Shown: positions 36,614-48,603 of the stretch, in pieces
How positions within the stretch are numbered: position 1 is the stretch's first letter
Layout: the number at the start of each line of letters is the position of its first letter
NCBI GenBank assembly: GCA_026686845.1
Contig: JAIVEN010000015.1
Span: 10,707,501 to 10,771,500, forward strand
Origin: Adenanthera pavonina
Taxonomy: Eukaryota; Streptophyta; Magnoliopsida; Fabales; Fabaceae
DNA length: 64,000 nt
Direction: 5' to 3'
Position numbers and translations under genes: made by a program
Notes under the pieces: model-generated
The model's input: the letters and a program-made list of their open reading frames with translations, nothing else
Told to the model about the DNA's origin: nothing
Database searches by the model: none

Positions 36614-38156
36614 TGATAGAGAATGGATAATTCTAAATAATTAAGATTATTTATCTTTATCATTAAAATTTTGAATAAAAATATCTTGTTAAAATATTTA
36701 AATTATCTTTTTAGATTTAATTTAGTTTATTTTGAATTTATTAGAATTTAGATTTTATCTTTTGTTTATTACAAGGATTTAGTTTATTAGGATTTATTTT
36801 TTATTTAGATTTAAGATATTTTGAAAATAGATATTTTATCTTAAATTCTACTAGGATTAGGACTTGAACTTTATAAATAAGAGCTTCATTGCTCATTTGT
36901 ATTCAGACTGTGATTAATGATTTAGTTGAGATTTGTGATATTTCTCTCTTCCCCTGATTTCTTCCTTTTTTCTCTTAGATTCTTTTATCTTCCTTTTACT
37001 TTCTTTATCTTTCTACTCTGTCCATCTCTCATGTTTACATCATTTGGTATCAGAGCCTAGTTCCCTACACGACCCGTGCGCTAAACTTCTGAAATCCACC
37101 ATCACAAAAAAATCCCAACAAAACCTTGAAGAATTTAAAAAGGCCACCAAGAAGCTTATGGATCATATGATGGAAGTTATCAACCAAAAAATTGACATGG
37201 TGGAAGCAAATCTTCGAGGGGATTTCAACCACAGGTTCAAAAAGGCTGGAGAAATTATTTAAGGAAATGAAAATGAATTACATAAGCAACAATTGCAAGA
37301 AGTCTTTGAGCAGTATGAAAATAAACAATCTCAGATGATGCTTCCATTAATAGAGGAAGACAAAAGCTTGAAGAAAGAGTAAGCACAGAAGCAATCTTCG
37401 CAATCTTCACCAGTGAAAGTTGTGCCTTTCAAAGTTGTTAATGTTAAACTCCAATATGATTTTACTCTATCTTATCTATCTGTCATGCCATTGAGAGTAA
37501 AAGCACTTATGGAAGAGTATGTTGTCTTCCTACATAATGATCTTCTCTACCAATATTTCTTCTATTGGAAGGGATTTTCAGACTTGAAGAATAATTGAAT
37601 TGTTGAAGAGAAGTTTCTTTGCTCATATCTCATCTTTCGCTATCTTGCTCATTAGAAAGGTTTACTAGATCTATATGCTACGTAGACTTTTAACTCTGTG
37701 AAGGAGAACTCTTTCATGTAGGAGAGAATGATAGAGAATGGATAATTCTAAACAGTTAAGATTGTTTATCTTTATCATTAGAATTTTAAATAAAGATATC
37801 TTGTTAGAATATTTAAATTATCTTTTGGATTTAATTTATCCTATTTTGAATTTATTAGAATTTAGATTTTATTTTTTGTTTATTACTAGGATTTAGTTTA
37901 TTAGGATTTATCTTTTATTTAGATTTAAGATATTTTGAAAAGAGTTATCTTATCTCAAATTCTAGTAAAATTAGGACTTGATCTCTATAAATAAGAGCTT
38001 CATTACTCATTTGTATTCAGACTTTGATTAATGATTTAGTTGAGATTTGTGATATTTCTCTTTTCCCCCAAGTTTTTCCTTTTTTCTCTCAAATTCTTCT
38101 ACCTTCCTCTTACTTTCTTTATCTTTCTACTCTACCCATCTCCTATGTTCACATCA
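36614..38156 (+). mobile_element. small non-autonomous LTR element (gag fragment plus chromodomain-like end), 1543 bp
   Basis: Two 429-bp LTRs (36614-37042 and 37728/37729-38156) start TGATAGAGAATGG and end ACATCA. The flanks are a perfect AACCA duplication (36609-36613 and 38157-38161). A tRNA-Met primer-binding site TGGTATCAGAGC is at 37045-37056 and a purine tract (GGAGAGAA) precedes the 3' LTR. The 686-bp interior has a gag-type N-terminus (KKSQQNLEEFKKATKKL..., Lys/Glu-rich coiled coil) and, further on, FFYWKGFSDLKNN.IVEEKF, which resembles the chromodomain at the end of chromovirus integrase. Protease, RT, RNase H and the integrase core are absent. It is a deletion derivative that depends on a relative. 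Confidence 0.9.
37045..37056 (+). other. primer-binding site (tRNA-Met type)
   Basis: TGGTATCAGAGC, two bases after the 5' LTR, is the standard complement of the initiator tRNA-Met 3' end used to prime reverse transcription in plant LTR elements. Confidence 0.9.
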
Positions 38157-38309
38157 AACCATTAGTTGAGTTGAAAAAGGCCATTCTCAAGGAATTGGAC
38201 TTAGCCTAAGATGATGACAAGGAGTCCCTATACATGGACATCCACGACTCTGATGGTATCTTTGAAGGCTCTGATATAGAGTATTAATCTCCATCCCTAG
38301 TCTTGATGA

Positions 38310-38704
38310 ATATTCTATCTTGGAATTGCTAAGGAGCTGTCTTAGTAAGGTTCTTTAGAGCTTTGAAATCTCTTCTTCAAGGTTACAAACTAGAGGTTGT
38401 TGTTCTATTAGAACCACTTATCTTTGGTATAAAGGCAGACAAAATAATCAAGAAGACTGACTTTGATCATTCATATAGGGTTGAAGCCAACAATTTTTCA
38501 GGTGGGATATTGCTTCTTTGGTTGAAGAAGGTGAAGTTGAAAGTCTTAGTTAGTCATCGCCAATTCATTCTTGCAATGATTGAAAATCCTTCTACCCAAA
38601 GTGTCTTTGTTTTCACTGCAATCTATGCTAGTCCACATGTGCAACATAGAAAGCTCCTTTGGAGGGACTTCTCTGGCTTTTTGATTAATAGTCAGCATCC
38701 TTAC
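38310..38704 (+). pseudogene. LINE ORF2 endonuclease, part 1
   Basis: AP-endonuclease-like start of ORF2: NILSWNC, a stop where the family has a residue before GA, then FFRALKSLLQGYKLEVVVLLEP. The catalytic Glu sits in LLEP; usual forms are ETK or EP. The frame is cut after NSQHPY by LTR-Y copy 3 (CTTAC duplication) and resumes as LFMGDFNATLN at 42630. The rejoin reads through in frame. Confidence 0.85.
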
Positions 38705-38954
38705 TGTGAACACCCCATTTTGTCCGGGCATTTTATAAAAAAATGAAAAAAAAATAATAGTAAAATAAAATAAAATAAATAATAAATAATAATATATAAA
38801 TGAAAAAAAACAAAATAAAAATAAGAAGAAATTTGCAAGAATTAAATAAACAAAATTAACATACAAACACATAACAAAAAAAAACAACACAAAACAAAAC
38901 AAAAAAATGAAAAAATAAAATAACAATTAAAAAAAACTAATTAAAAAAAAAGAG

Positions 38955-39990
38955 AAAGAGGGGATAATTTCATACCCAAATACCACGAGCCCAATTGGAC
39001 TCGTGGGCTTGGACCGAAGGGCTCAAAAGCAAAGGAGAGACCACGCGTGAACTGAAAAGAGGGAGCAGAGAAAGAAAGGAAAAAGAGGACACTGCAGAAG
39101 CGGACTGAGAGAACAGTGGAAGAGAGAAGACGTGACAAGAGAGAAAAAGCTGAGAGAAAAGAGAAAGGAACCGAGGGAGCACCAGTCTGAAAAGAAAAGG
39201 GAAGTAGAGAAGGTGAAGATGGGACAAGAGAGAAAAAGCTGAGGAGGAGGGAGATAAAACCGAGGGAGCCACGGAGCTCTAGGAGGAGGAAGGGAGGGAT
39301 CCGGAGGGATGTGAGACCGAGAGGGGCCGTGCGAGAAGACCGCGGCCGAGGAGGAGGACGCGAGGTTGGAAGGAGCTCGGGCAGAGCTGGAAGACTGGGG
39401 CAGAGAGCACTGAAAAAAAAGAAAAGAGAGAGGGAGCTGACGAAGGCAAGAAGGAAAAAAAGAAAAGAGAGGAGGGGGCTAGGGTTCGAAAAAAAAAAAG
39501 AAGAGAGGGACCGTGAACGGAGGAGAGAGCCGCGAGGAGGGAGCCACCATGGAAACCGAGGGAGGCTCAGATCAGAGAGGACGGTGAGCTCGAGTAGAGG
39601 AGAGAGAGAGACCTAATAGAACCACCGAGGGAGCCTCGGTGGAGCCGCGCGAGGAAGACACGAAGAGGGGACCGAGGACCGAGCGAGGCCGAGAGGAAAA
39701 AAAATAGAGGGGGGCTGAGAGGACGAGACAGGAGTGGTTGAGAAAGTGGGAAAAAAGGAGGAGGGGAAGCTGCGCGAGTGAGGCCGCGGGGGAAGAGACG
39801 AACAGAGGGAGGCCGAGAAAAAATGGAGGGAGGCCACGGGTGAAGAGACGGAGGTGATGTGCTCCGAAAAGCAGAGGAGTGGATGGCCAAAAATGGAAGA
39901 GGAAGGGAAGAGAATCCGAATGCTGGAGTAAGACAGTGCTGAGGCGAATCATTTGGCCATCGCAGCAACACAAGGAACGCATACGAGCAT
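38955..39990 (+). other. purine-rich block of LTR-Y copy 3
   Basis: GA-rich plus strand with repeated CCGAGGGAGCC, GAGGCCG and GAGAGAG words. It creates long overlapping open frames on both strands (for example 39311-39616 plus, 39567-39982 minus) of low-complexity Arg/Glu or Ser/Leu/Pro content. Frames are not conserved among the LTR-Y copies. Treated as compositional sequence, not coding. Confidence 0.75.
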
Positions 39991-40599
39991 TAGCATTGTT
40001 AGTTTGGTAATGTTTGCTTTTATCGTGCTCTGTTCCTTTATCGGATCTAGTTTTATCATATAGTTTGTTGATTTAATACCTTACTGCCGAGTTGTTACGC
40101 CACTGTTTCTTCCCAAAATGAACTGATATAGGGCATTATTGTTTGTACGAGGGAGATTCTTGTTTAAGGATTCTCTTTCTATTGTGTTTTTTTTTTTTGG
40201 TCTGTCTCTAAGCTTTAGGGTTGTGCGTTGGACATGTTTGAGCATGAACTTAGGCCTAGTATGTCATACCTTGAGGTATGATGCATGGTCTCTTTGGGGA
40301 ATACCTGCTGAAGTTATGGCAATGATTCCATAGTTCATTAGCTGTAAAGAAAATCTTTTGTTTGTGCTGGGTAGCGAATGTTCTTACGTAGACATTGTGT
40401 TGTGTTGAAAATCTGAGATTATGTCTTATGTATGAATGCCATGAGAATGGTTGGAAATTTGGACAAGTTTTCATAAGAAATACCTTTTCTAGTATGGATG
40501 CAGAAGTATTAAAGGATATTCAGCTGTGTGTTCTCCTTAGGGTTTAGGGTATATGAATATGTTTTTTTAATTTCTTTTAAATTTTTATTTTGACCTTTA

Positions 40600-41710
40600 T
40601 GTTTCGAGTGGTAACACCGTGGGCATTTAGGTGTTAATTAGCGAGCTGTGAGTAATAAAGTCACCACAGATCCTAATTGACTCTTTTTCTAAAATAAAAT
40701 AAAATAAAATAAAATAAAACAAATAAACAAATAAAAATAAATAATATATGAATATATACATAAAAGTTATATTTGTAAATTCTTTTTACCGCTTTTCTTG
40801 TTTGAAAACATTCATTTTTATAACTTAATATAAAAATGATTTCTTTTTTGCCTTTTGTCACGAGTGGCGTCACCGTGAGCATACAAGCGTAAATCAGCAA
40901 ATTATGAGTGATCAAGTCACCATATATGCTGTTTGATTTTCATTTAATTTTTTCTGGCATTTTCTGCTCCGAGTGGTAACACCATGAGCATGCAAACATA
41001 AATCAGTAACTTGTGAGTGAGTAAGTCACCATATATGCTGATTATTATTTTCCAAAACATACGTAATGATCACATTCTTTGATTCCTTTTTTTTTATAAA
41101 TAAATAGGCGCTGAAATGATTCTTATAATAAATAAAATAAAAATAAAAATAAAAAAATTATTTGTACAACAAAATTATTTATTTTCTTTCGAACTTTTTG
41201 TGTCTTTTTGTCTCGAGTAACACTACCGTTGACACTTAGGTATCAATGGGTAAATGTGAGTGATAAAGTCACCACATGAGCCAATTGGTTTTATTTTATT
41301 TTTTTTAATAAATAAATAGGTGTTAAAAGGATTTTATAATATAATAAATAAAATAAAAATAAAAATAAAAAAATTATTTGTACAACAAAATTATTTATTT
41401 TCTTTCGAACTTTTTGTGCCTTTTTGTCTCGAGTAACACTACCGTTGACACTTAGGTATCAATGGGTAAATGTAAGTGATAAAGTCACCACATGAGCCAA
41501 TTGGTTTTATTTTATTTTTTTTAATAAATAAATAGGTGTTAAAAGGATTTTATAATAAAAAAATAAAATAAAAATAAAAAAAATTATTTGTGCAACAAAA
41601 TTATTTGTTTTCTTTCGAACTTTTTGTGTTTTTTTGTCTCAAGTAACACTACCGTGGACACTTAGGTATCAATGGGTAAATGTGAGTGATAAAGTCACCA
41701 CATGAGCCAA
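40600..41710 (+). repeat. repeat array in LTR-Y copy 3
   Basis: Units with GAGTGGTAACACCGTG or GAGTAACACTACCGT followed by GTGAGTGAT(A)AAGTCACCA occur near 40607, 40862, 40975, 41217, 41430 and 41637. The last three, with their TTTTATTTTATTTTTTTTAA spacers, are tandem duplicates of about 210-215 bp that differ at few positions, so this part of the array expanded recently. Confidence 0.85.
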
Positions 41711-42382
41711 TTGGTTTTATTTTAAAAAATTGTTTTCAAATATTTTCTTTTCAAATCAAAATAAAACATTAAAATCGCACATAATTTTATTCATATTTTC
41801 TAAATTGAGGAAAAATATATGTTCTATTTTAGGAATTGATCAAATCAAAAAATATATAAATAAATAAAAAGAGTAAATAATGGATATTAATCTGTCTTTT
41901 ACGAATTAAAATACAACAATCAATTCTAAAAATTGTTTTCTTTGTGGAAAGACGAATTATTTTCTATAAACTTCTCTTTTCAAAGAATATATACAATAAA
42001 AAACACCAACCCAGTGACATGCTTTTTTAGTCTGAACTACGTCGACTTTGATCCCTATCGCAGGGTACGTAGGCCCGAGACTCTCATTCTGGGTCAAGTC
42101 CTCCTTTGTAAATAAATAAATATTTTCTGATTTATTTCATATTTTTTTCTCTTATTTGAGAAATGTTTACCAATGTATTTTTCCAAGTCCATTTTTGTAA
42201 GTAAATAACATTTTCTCCTTACTTTATTTTTCCCACCTTTCCATACTTTCATTTTATTCTTTATTTTCATTTTTAAATTTTTATACATTTATTTTTGCAT
42301 GTGAATGGTAAAAGGGCAATTAAAATAATTTTAAAAAAAAAAAAAAGAAAGCCATAAAAATTGCATAATCAACCTAAGGTAA

Positions 42383-42398
42383 CCGTTCTTAGGAACGG
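42383..42398 (+). other. conserved hairpin near LTR-Y 3' end
   Basis: CCGTTC TTAG GAACGG is a perfect 6-bp stem with 4-base loop. The same position reads CCGTTC CTAA GGACGG in copy 1 (about 11219-11234) and CTGTTC TTAG GAACGG in copy 2 (about 34045-34060), so pairing is largely kept while bases change. It is followed in all copies by GGGTGCCTAACA(C/T)CTTCCCC. Possibly an RNA structure in the R/U5 part of the LTR transcript. Confidence 0.6.
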
Positions 42399-42629
42399 GT
42401 GTTGTGGGGGTGCCTAACACCTTCCCCACTCACAATCGTACTCCCGAACCCAACTCTGATTCACAGACCATCCTTATCCTTTTTGTTTTTGTTTTGGTTT
42501 TCCAAAATTTCCCTCAAAATTTTGGTGGCGACTCCCCCAAAATCGGCCTTCCGTCAAGCGGGCCGATTTCTCCTTTTTCTTTTTATTTTCGTTTCCCGCG
42601 CCATCTGCGTCACATTTTCGGATGTGACA

Positions 42630-43046
42630 CTTACCTTTTCATGGGTGACTTTAATGCAACACTCAACCTTGGGGATAAAATGGTGATATTGGTAGGAACT
42701 GCTTTAGATGCAAATCCTTTTACTCTTTTGTTAATACTAATAATCTCCTTGATCTGGGCTTCTTTAGGAACAAGTTTACTTGGAAGCATATCACCCTTTC
42801 AATGAGACTGGATTGGGCCTTGTCATCCCATTCTTGGATAAGAAACCACCTAAACATAATTGTACTGTACTTACCTATGATTCAAAGTGATCACAGGCTT
42901 CTCTTGCTGAAAACAAACACTAGAAGCAACATGGGCCTAAACCCTAACTCCTTTAGATTTCTAGCAACAGAAGCCTATCTTAGAATATCCAACAATTTAC
43001 CAATGTAACCTAAAACTAGTATTTCCATGTGTTTGGCAGCGTGAGG
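42630..43046 (+). pseudogene. LINE ORF2 endonuclease, part 2
   Basis: Resumes with FMGDFNATLN (the GDFN metal/catalytic motif). A short region with frameshifts follows, then RLDWALSSHSWIRNH and MIQSDHRLLLL (the SDH motif with catalytic His), and NSFRFLATEAYL. All endonuclease signature motifs can be found, but not in one frame. It is ended by the reversed LTR-X at 43047. Confidence 0.83.
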
Positions 43047-46000
43047 TGTAACATCCCAAGAAAACTAAAATATGTAGCAATGTATAGGGATTATGCAAAA
43101 ACGGATAGACACCGCTTTACGTGAAAAAGGGCAAAGAGATCATTTTTTTCGGTTGAATAGAAAAATGAGAAAATTATATTTTTGCCCATAAAGAATTATG
43201 GAAAGGACATCCATGTCCTAAAAGCTTTAAAATTTACGTGGAGAATGAAATAGAAAAGTCTTGGGAAAATTACACCTAATGACCCGAAAGTTTCAGAAAT
43301 TATAATTTAACCCCGAGTCAGGGGTAATTTTGTAAATATGCAAAATTACTGTCAAAATGAAGCCCTCAACGAGAGAAGTCCAATGGTATATGGCACTGAG
43401 AGTTAATGTTCAAGAATAAAGAAATAATCAGTGCCGAGTGTCCAAAAGTAATAGTAAATCAGGTCTGGATATGGGGCATACACAGATATCATTTGGGACA
43501 GGATAATTATGGAAATGTAAAAATAAAATTAGAATAGTCCTGCATCCCGAAAATGCTAAAATAGTATAAAGACATTTTTATCAGTACAGTTAAAAAGTAC
43601 CCGGACTGAGGTATATCTGGATCAGGAAAATTGGACAAATTTTGGACACTCTCTCTCACCCATGCGTGACTTTTGCTGCAGCCCATGAAGCCCACCAATC
43701 ATCTCAAAAAGGTTGAGAAAACTTCTTAAAGAAGGAGTTGAATTTTTTTGTCAAAAAGTAACTTAAGGTGGTTAAGTGTTAACTATGATTAAGTTATTTA
43801 ACCACCCATTTCCACCCATTCTGCACGTCCATTTCCAGAACCAAACTAGAAAAGAAAAACGCAAGGAAGAAGAGAGAAGATAGAAGGAAAAGAGGAAACT
43901 CAAGAGGAAGCTCAAGTTGGTAAGTTTCTTCTACTACTCCAAGCTTGTAGTTCATGGTGTTTAAAGCATGGTTCATGGAGTAGATTTTCTTCCTCTTCCT
44001 CTTAGGGTTTCATTCAAACATGATTTAGCAAGGAAATGAGTTTACCAACCATAAATCATAGGGGAAATGCTAGACTACACATTTAAAGCTTGAATATGCA
44101 AGTGGTTTGTTATATAACAAAGTGTAGCAATTTTTCTTGAATTTCCCTGATTTTGGATGAGTTACTGTTCACACTTAGAGTTGGAATTTCATGTTTTTGA
44201 TGCCAAAAATGAGTTCCTCATGGTGGAAAACCTTAGGAACAAGTGATGGTTTCATGAAAAAGTTTAAGGTTAAGGAAGTGAAATTTTTAGGTTTTTGAAG
44301 TTAATTCGGAATGAACACTAACCGAGTTAGAAATGGAATTTGGTCATTCTGAGGCCATATTTGGATTACTCATGAAAAATTATATGAAATAGAGGTATAA
44401 TTCATCATTTTTGAATTAGAAATGAATTTTTGGTGAATTTTTGAAGAATTAGGGTTTCATGAATTGAAAAAAGTCATGGAACCATTAGTTTGAAGTTCTT
44501 ATGAACTAACCCTTGGTTCAAGTTGATTTATTTGATATTTGGTGATGCATTAGGGTGTGAGAAAGCTTAAGGAAGTCCTTGAAATGGTTGAATCAAAGAG
44601 GAAAGACATAAAGTTTCATGAGGTAGCATAGTTACTTTTTCTCACATTATATTGTCTTGCTATATTATATTGTGAATGATGACTTGCCATATTGTTTTTA
44701 TGATGTTTGAGACTGGTTTTGGCTGTTTTTTTATGGAAGGGATAGTACCCGGGATGTCCATTTTCTATGCCGTTATAATGCCGAAATTTTTATAAACGAT
44801 ATGGTGATTTATGTCTTGAAGTGATTATTATGATGTATTGAAGGTTTTATAGCATGCATGATAATGTAAATGTTTGAGATGTGACTAGCTACTGGGATTT
44901 CCAAAATCTCATCACCCAAATAATAACATGATAGGTCCAAGTTATGGAAGAAATCCAAGGGAGGCAAAGAGCTAAAGGAAAAGAGGAAGAGAATGATGAA
45001 TGATATTATTATGCAAGTCTTGATGTTATGTTTTGGGAATTTGTATAAATTCGTATGAAAGGGGTTAAATCCTGTTTGATGCCTTGAATATATTCTTTTA
45101 AGTCCTCTATGATATTATGCATGAAATTGGAGTACTAAATGTTAATGTAAATGTGTTATGAAGCTTATCATGTAAGTTATGACATAAGTTCATTGGAGAT
45201 GACCAATATTGATTTGAGCAGAGGAACTCTGTTCTAAATAGAGCATCCTATAAAAGTGTTATATATGCTCTTAAAGTAGACAGAACAAGATTTTTATAGA
45301 GCTAAGGAACACCTAGATTGGATAAATGTATGAATTATGATGAATTTTCGAAGTCAGGGTTTAGAACAGGGCAAGAAGGGGAAAACTGAAATCTGGAAAG
45401 TAAGTACTGGAAAATTCAAAGGATAATATAAAATCGTACAAAGCTCTAAAAATTCATTGGTTTATATGTATGAAAAGTTCTATGTTTTAAGTTTTGTATG
45501 CCACTGATTTGGAGTTGATTGGAGCTATATAATAGGAGATATGGAGTTTTTCCCAAAACTGTTACAGTAAGAGTCAAATTCTGACCCTTCATGACTTAAG
45601 TTAAAGTTATACCCTGTGTAAGTGAAATAAATGTATAAGAAAAATATTTCAGTAAGTATACATGTATAGATTTCAAATGACATAGATTATACATAGTTTG
45701 GAACAGAATAGAAGGAGATATAATTTTTCAAAGTTGAGGTCAGAAAACTGGAACATAGCAAATTGACCAAATAAATAGTAAATATCCACGAAATTACTGT
45801 ACAAATTGGCCCAATGATGTTACTGTTTTATATTTTTCCCATGTATATCTGAATTTAAGATAAATTTAGAGACTTGAATCACCTCAAGATGAATTTTCTA
45901 GATTTAGTTATAAATTTTCAAAGTTCGTCGGGTAAAATAAAATTTGCCAAATGAACAGTACCCCGAATTTTGTAAAATTCTGATTTTATCATATTATGAT

Positions 46001-46078
46001 TTTAGTCTCTAATCCATGATGAAAGACATCTAAAATGATCTAATACATGGAAAATGGGACCTAACATAAGGTGTTACA
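43047..46078 (-). mobile_element. LTR-X copy 3, reversed (probable solo LTR, 3.0 kb)
   Basis: Plus-strand ends TGTAACATCCCAAGAAAAC and AACATAAGGTGTTACA. Read on the minus strand it is the LTR-X sequence of copy 1, with high similarity end to end (the CCCGGGATGTC and CCGTTATAATGCCGAAATT block near 44751-44790; TGTGACTAGCTACTGGGA near 44880). The flanks TGAGG and CTTGG do not match as a target duplication, unlike copies 1 and 2. It interrupts the LINE between the endonuclease and RT regions. Confidence 0.82.
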
Positions 46079-46083
46079 CTTGG

Positions 46084-48603
46084 CGAAAACTCTGACGAAT
46101 TAAGGCTTGCTTGACAAGTATTGAGAAAGCTATTGAAGCCAACCCCTACTTCCTTCATTTGATGGATCTAGAGCAATCCCTTAAACAGGAATACAAGGAG
46201 CACAGTTTTTAGGAGGAGCTCACATGGATGTAGAAGTCCTAAAGTGAATGGATTGGATTGGGCAATAAGAATACTTCCTACTTCCATACTAAGGCTCTGA
46301 TTAAACAAAGGTGTAATAGCATTGCCATGCTAAAGGTTGAAATGGTAACTGGTGGTCAAATGAAGATAACCTATGTACCTTAGCAAAGTCTTACTTCTAG
46401 AAGCTCTACACCTAGGATAAAACAAGTCCAATGACATACTCTGTCTCAAGTAAATTCCTTTCCATTTCCAAATGATTTGATCTTTTCTCATGAACACAAA
46501 TTAACCATTGCAGAGGTCCAAGGTGCTCTCTTTGACATGAAACCACTTAAATCTCCTACGTATATGGCTTACACACCTTGTTCTTCTAAATCCAATGGGA
46601 TATTATTGGAGAATCTGTCTTCAATTCTATTAAAATGGTCTTTGATGGAAAGGACATTAAACCTGATTTTAACCGCACTATGATTGCCTTTATCCCCAAA
46701 GTAGATCAAGTTCAAAGCCTAAAGGAATTTCATTCAATTAGCATTTACATTATTGTGTATAACATAATTACCAAGGTCATTACTAGTAGACTCATACCCA
46801 TCATGCCTATATTGATGCTACCCTTTTAGTTGAGCTTTATTAAAGGGTGAAATATAACAAACAATATGGTAATTGCTTAGGAAGTCATTCACTCAATACG
46901 ATGAAAGCAAGACAAATAAGGGAGGATAGCTATCAAGGTGGACCTAGAGAAGGCATTTGACATATTGAATTGGGATTTGATTGAAAACACTTTTTTCAAT
47001 GCAAGACTTCCTTTTTCTCTTGTCCAAACTATAATGAAATACATTAAGGGTTCCTCAATGCAAGTGCTTTGGAACAGGAAACCGAAGGACCCCTTTCCCC
47101 CCTCAAGAAGAATTCGCCAAGGAGACCTTTTATCCCATGTATCTTTGTTTTATGTATGGAGAGGTTATCCTAAGCAATTGTTGCTAAAGTGAACAAAGGC
47201 TCATGGAATACCATCAAGTTAGGGAGAAGAGGTCCACCCATCTTTTACCTTTTCTTTGCAAATGACCTTATTCTTTTTAGCTCTACTTCTTTGAGTTAGC
47301 TAACCACTATTGAGAAGATCATGACGGAGTTTTGTGCATCCTCAAGTCATCGAGTTAGTCAAGCTAAAACCCGAATATATTTCTCAAAAAATGTTAATAA
47401 CCAAGAGGCTTATGCTATTTGTAGTAAATTGGGGTTTCAACGTACTCATAACTTGGGAAAATATCTTGGAGTTCCCCTCCTACATAATCGAATCACCACA
47501 GCTACTAGCAACTACATAGTCTATAGGGTCCAACAAAAGCTCACAGGATGGAAGGTTAACTCCTTGTCTTTAGCTGGGAGGAGTACTTTGGCAAAGTCTG
47601 TGCTCACTTTCATCCCTTTCTACATCATGCAATCCACCAGACTCTCATCTTCTACCCACAACAAAATTAACTTTCTAATAAGAAATTTTATCTGGGGCTA
47701 TTCAGAGGCTGGGAAAAAGGTGAGCCGTCTGAAGTGGGACAACATGTGCCAACCAAGAAAACACAGGGGATGCAACCTAAAGGACATTAAAGCTCAAAAC
47801 CAGGCATACTTTATGAAACTTACATTTTGTGTTGTAGCTAACTTGGAATTATTTTGGGTGCAAGTTCTTCGAGCCAAATATAGGTGGAACAAAGATTTAA
47901 AGTGAAACCTTACCACCAAAAGTAGCTCCTACCTATGGAAAAGCATCACAAAAATATGAAATGACCTTCAGATGGGAATCATCTGGAAACATGGGGATGG
48001 AATAAGCATCAAGTTTTGGGAAGATAATTGGGTCGGAGAGCTGGGGCCTCTTAAATGGCTCTCCTTTACACTTATTTCTGAAGAATGCCTGTAGAAGCCT
48101 ATAAAGGATTATGTAAGACATGATGATGAGTGGGCTTGAGAGCTATTCCAAGACCTTTTACCTCAGACTACCTTGATGTAAATTGCTATGACTCCAACCC
48201 CATTATTATATGGAGGTCTAGTCCAATGCAAGTGGACCCACACAAAAAAGAGGATTGTACTGTAGCATCAGCCTATATAGAATTGAAAAAAAGATCAATG
48301 GAATAATGTTAACAGGAAATGGAAATCATATGGAGCTTTCCAGGTGCTTAACATATTAAAGTCTTCCTCTGGTTGTCCATTAATGGAAAGCTCTTAACAA
48401 ATGTTGTTCACCTCAAAAGGCATGTGACTGATACGGCAACCTATTCCATTTGTGGTGTTGTTCAAGAAGATATTGATCATGTTCTTAGGGGATGTACCTT
48501 AGTACTTTCAAGTTGGCAACTATTAATTCCTAACACGTTGCTCCTTGACTTCGTTGCTGAACCTTTTGAAGATTGGCTCTTATCTAACATCTACTACAAG
48601 TAG
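46084..48603 (+). pseudogene. LINE ORF2 reverse transcriptase and C-terminus
   Basis: RT motifs appear in order in several frames: NKNTSYFHTKALIKQR (46265), LIAFIPKVDQ (46680), KVDLEKAFDILNWD (46935, first catalytic Asp present), RRIRQGDLLS (47110), and FFANDLILF (about 47250), where the family box is FADDL, so a catalytic Asp is Asn. A longer intact frame, 47321-47905, carries the RT thumb/linker (GKYLGVPLLH, GWKVNSLSLAGRSTL, RNFIWG). A zf-RVT-like end follows at 48373-48603 (SICGVVQEDIDHVLRGC). The sequence 48604-48897 is a 3' tail. Confidence 0.87.

Larger units (their letters stand above)
38705..42629 (+). mobile_element. LTR-Y copy 3 (probable solo LTR, 3.9 kb)
   Basis: Starts TGTGAACACCCCATTTTG (as copy 1), ends CGGATGTGACA, and is flanked by a perfect CTTAC duplication (38700-38704 and 42630-42634). 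It contains the purine-rich block (38955-39990), six or more GTAACAC(T/C)ACCGT...AAAGTCACCA units (40600-41710), of which the last three are a near-perfect tandem of about 215 bp (41210-41700), the GTACGTAGGC segment (42040-42075), and the hairpin CCGTTC TTAG GAACGG (42383-42398). No transposon protein. It interrupts the LINE endonuclease exactly between two codons' worth of conserved sequence. Confidence 0.87.

Noticed and set aside
37045..37056. TGGTATCAGAGC as part of a tRNA gene
   Set aside because: It is a primer-binding site two bases after an LTR; no cloverleaf can be formed around it.
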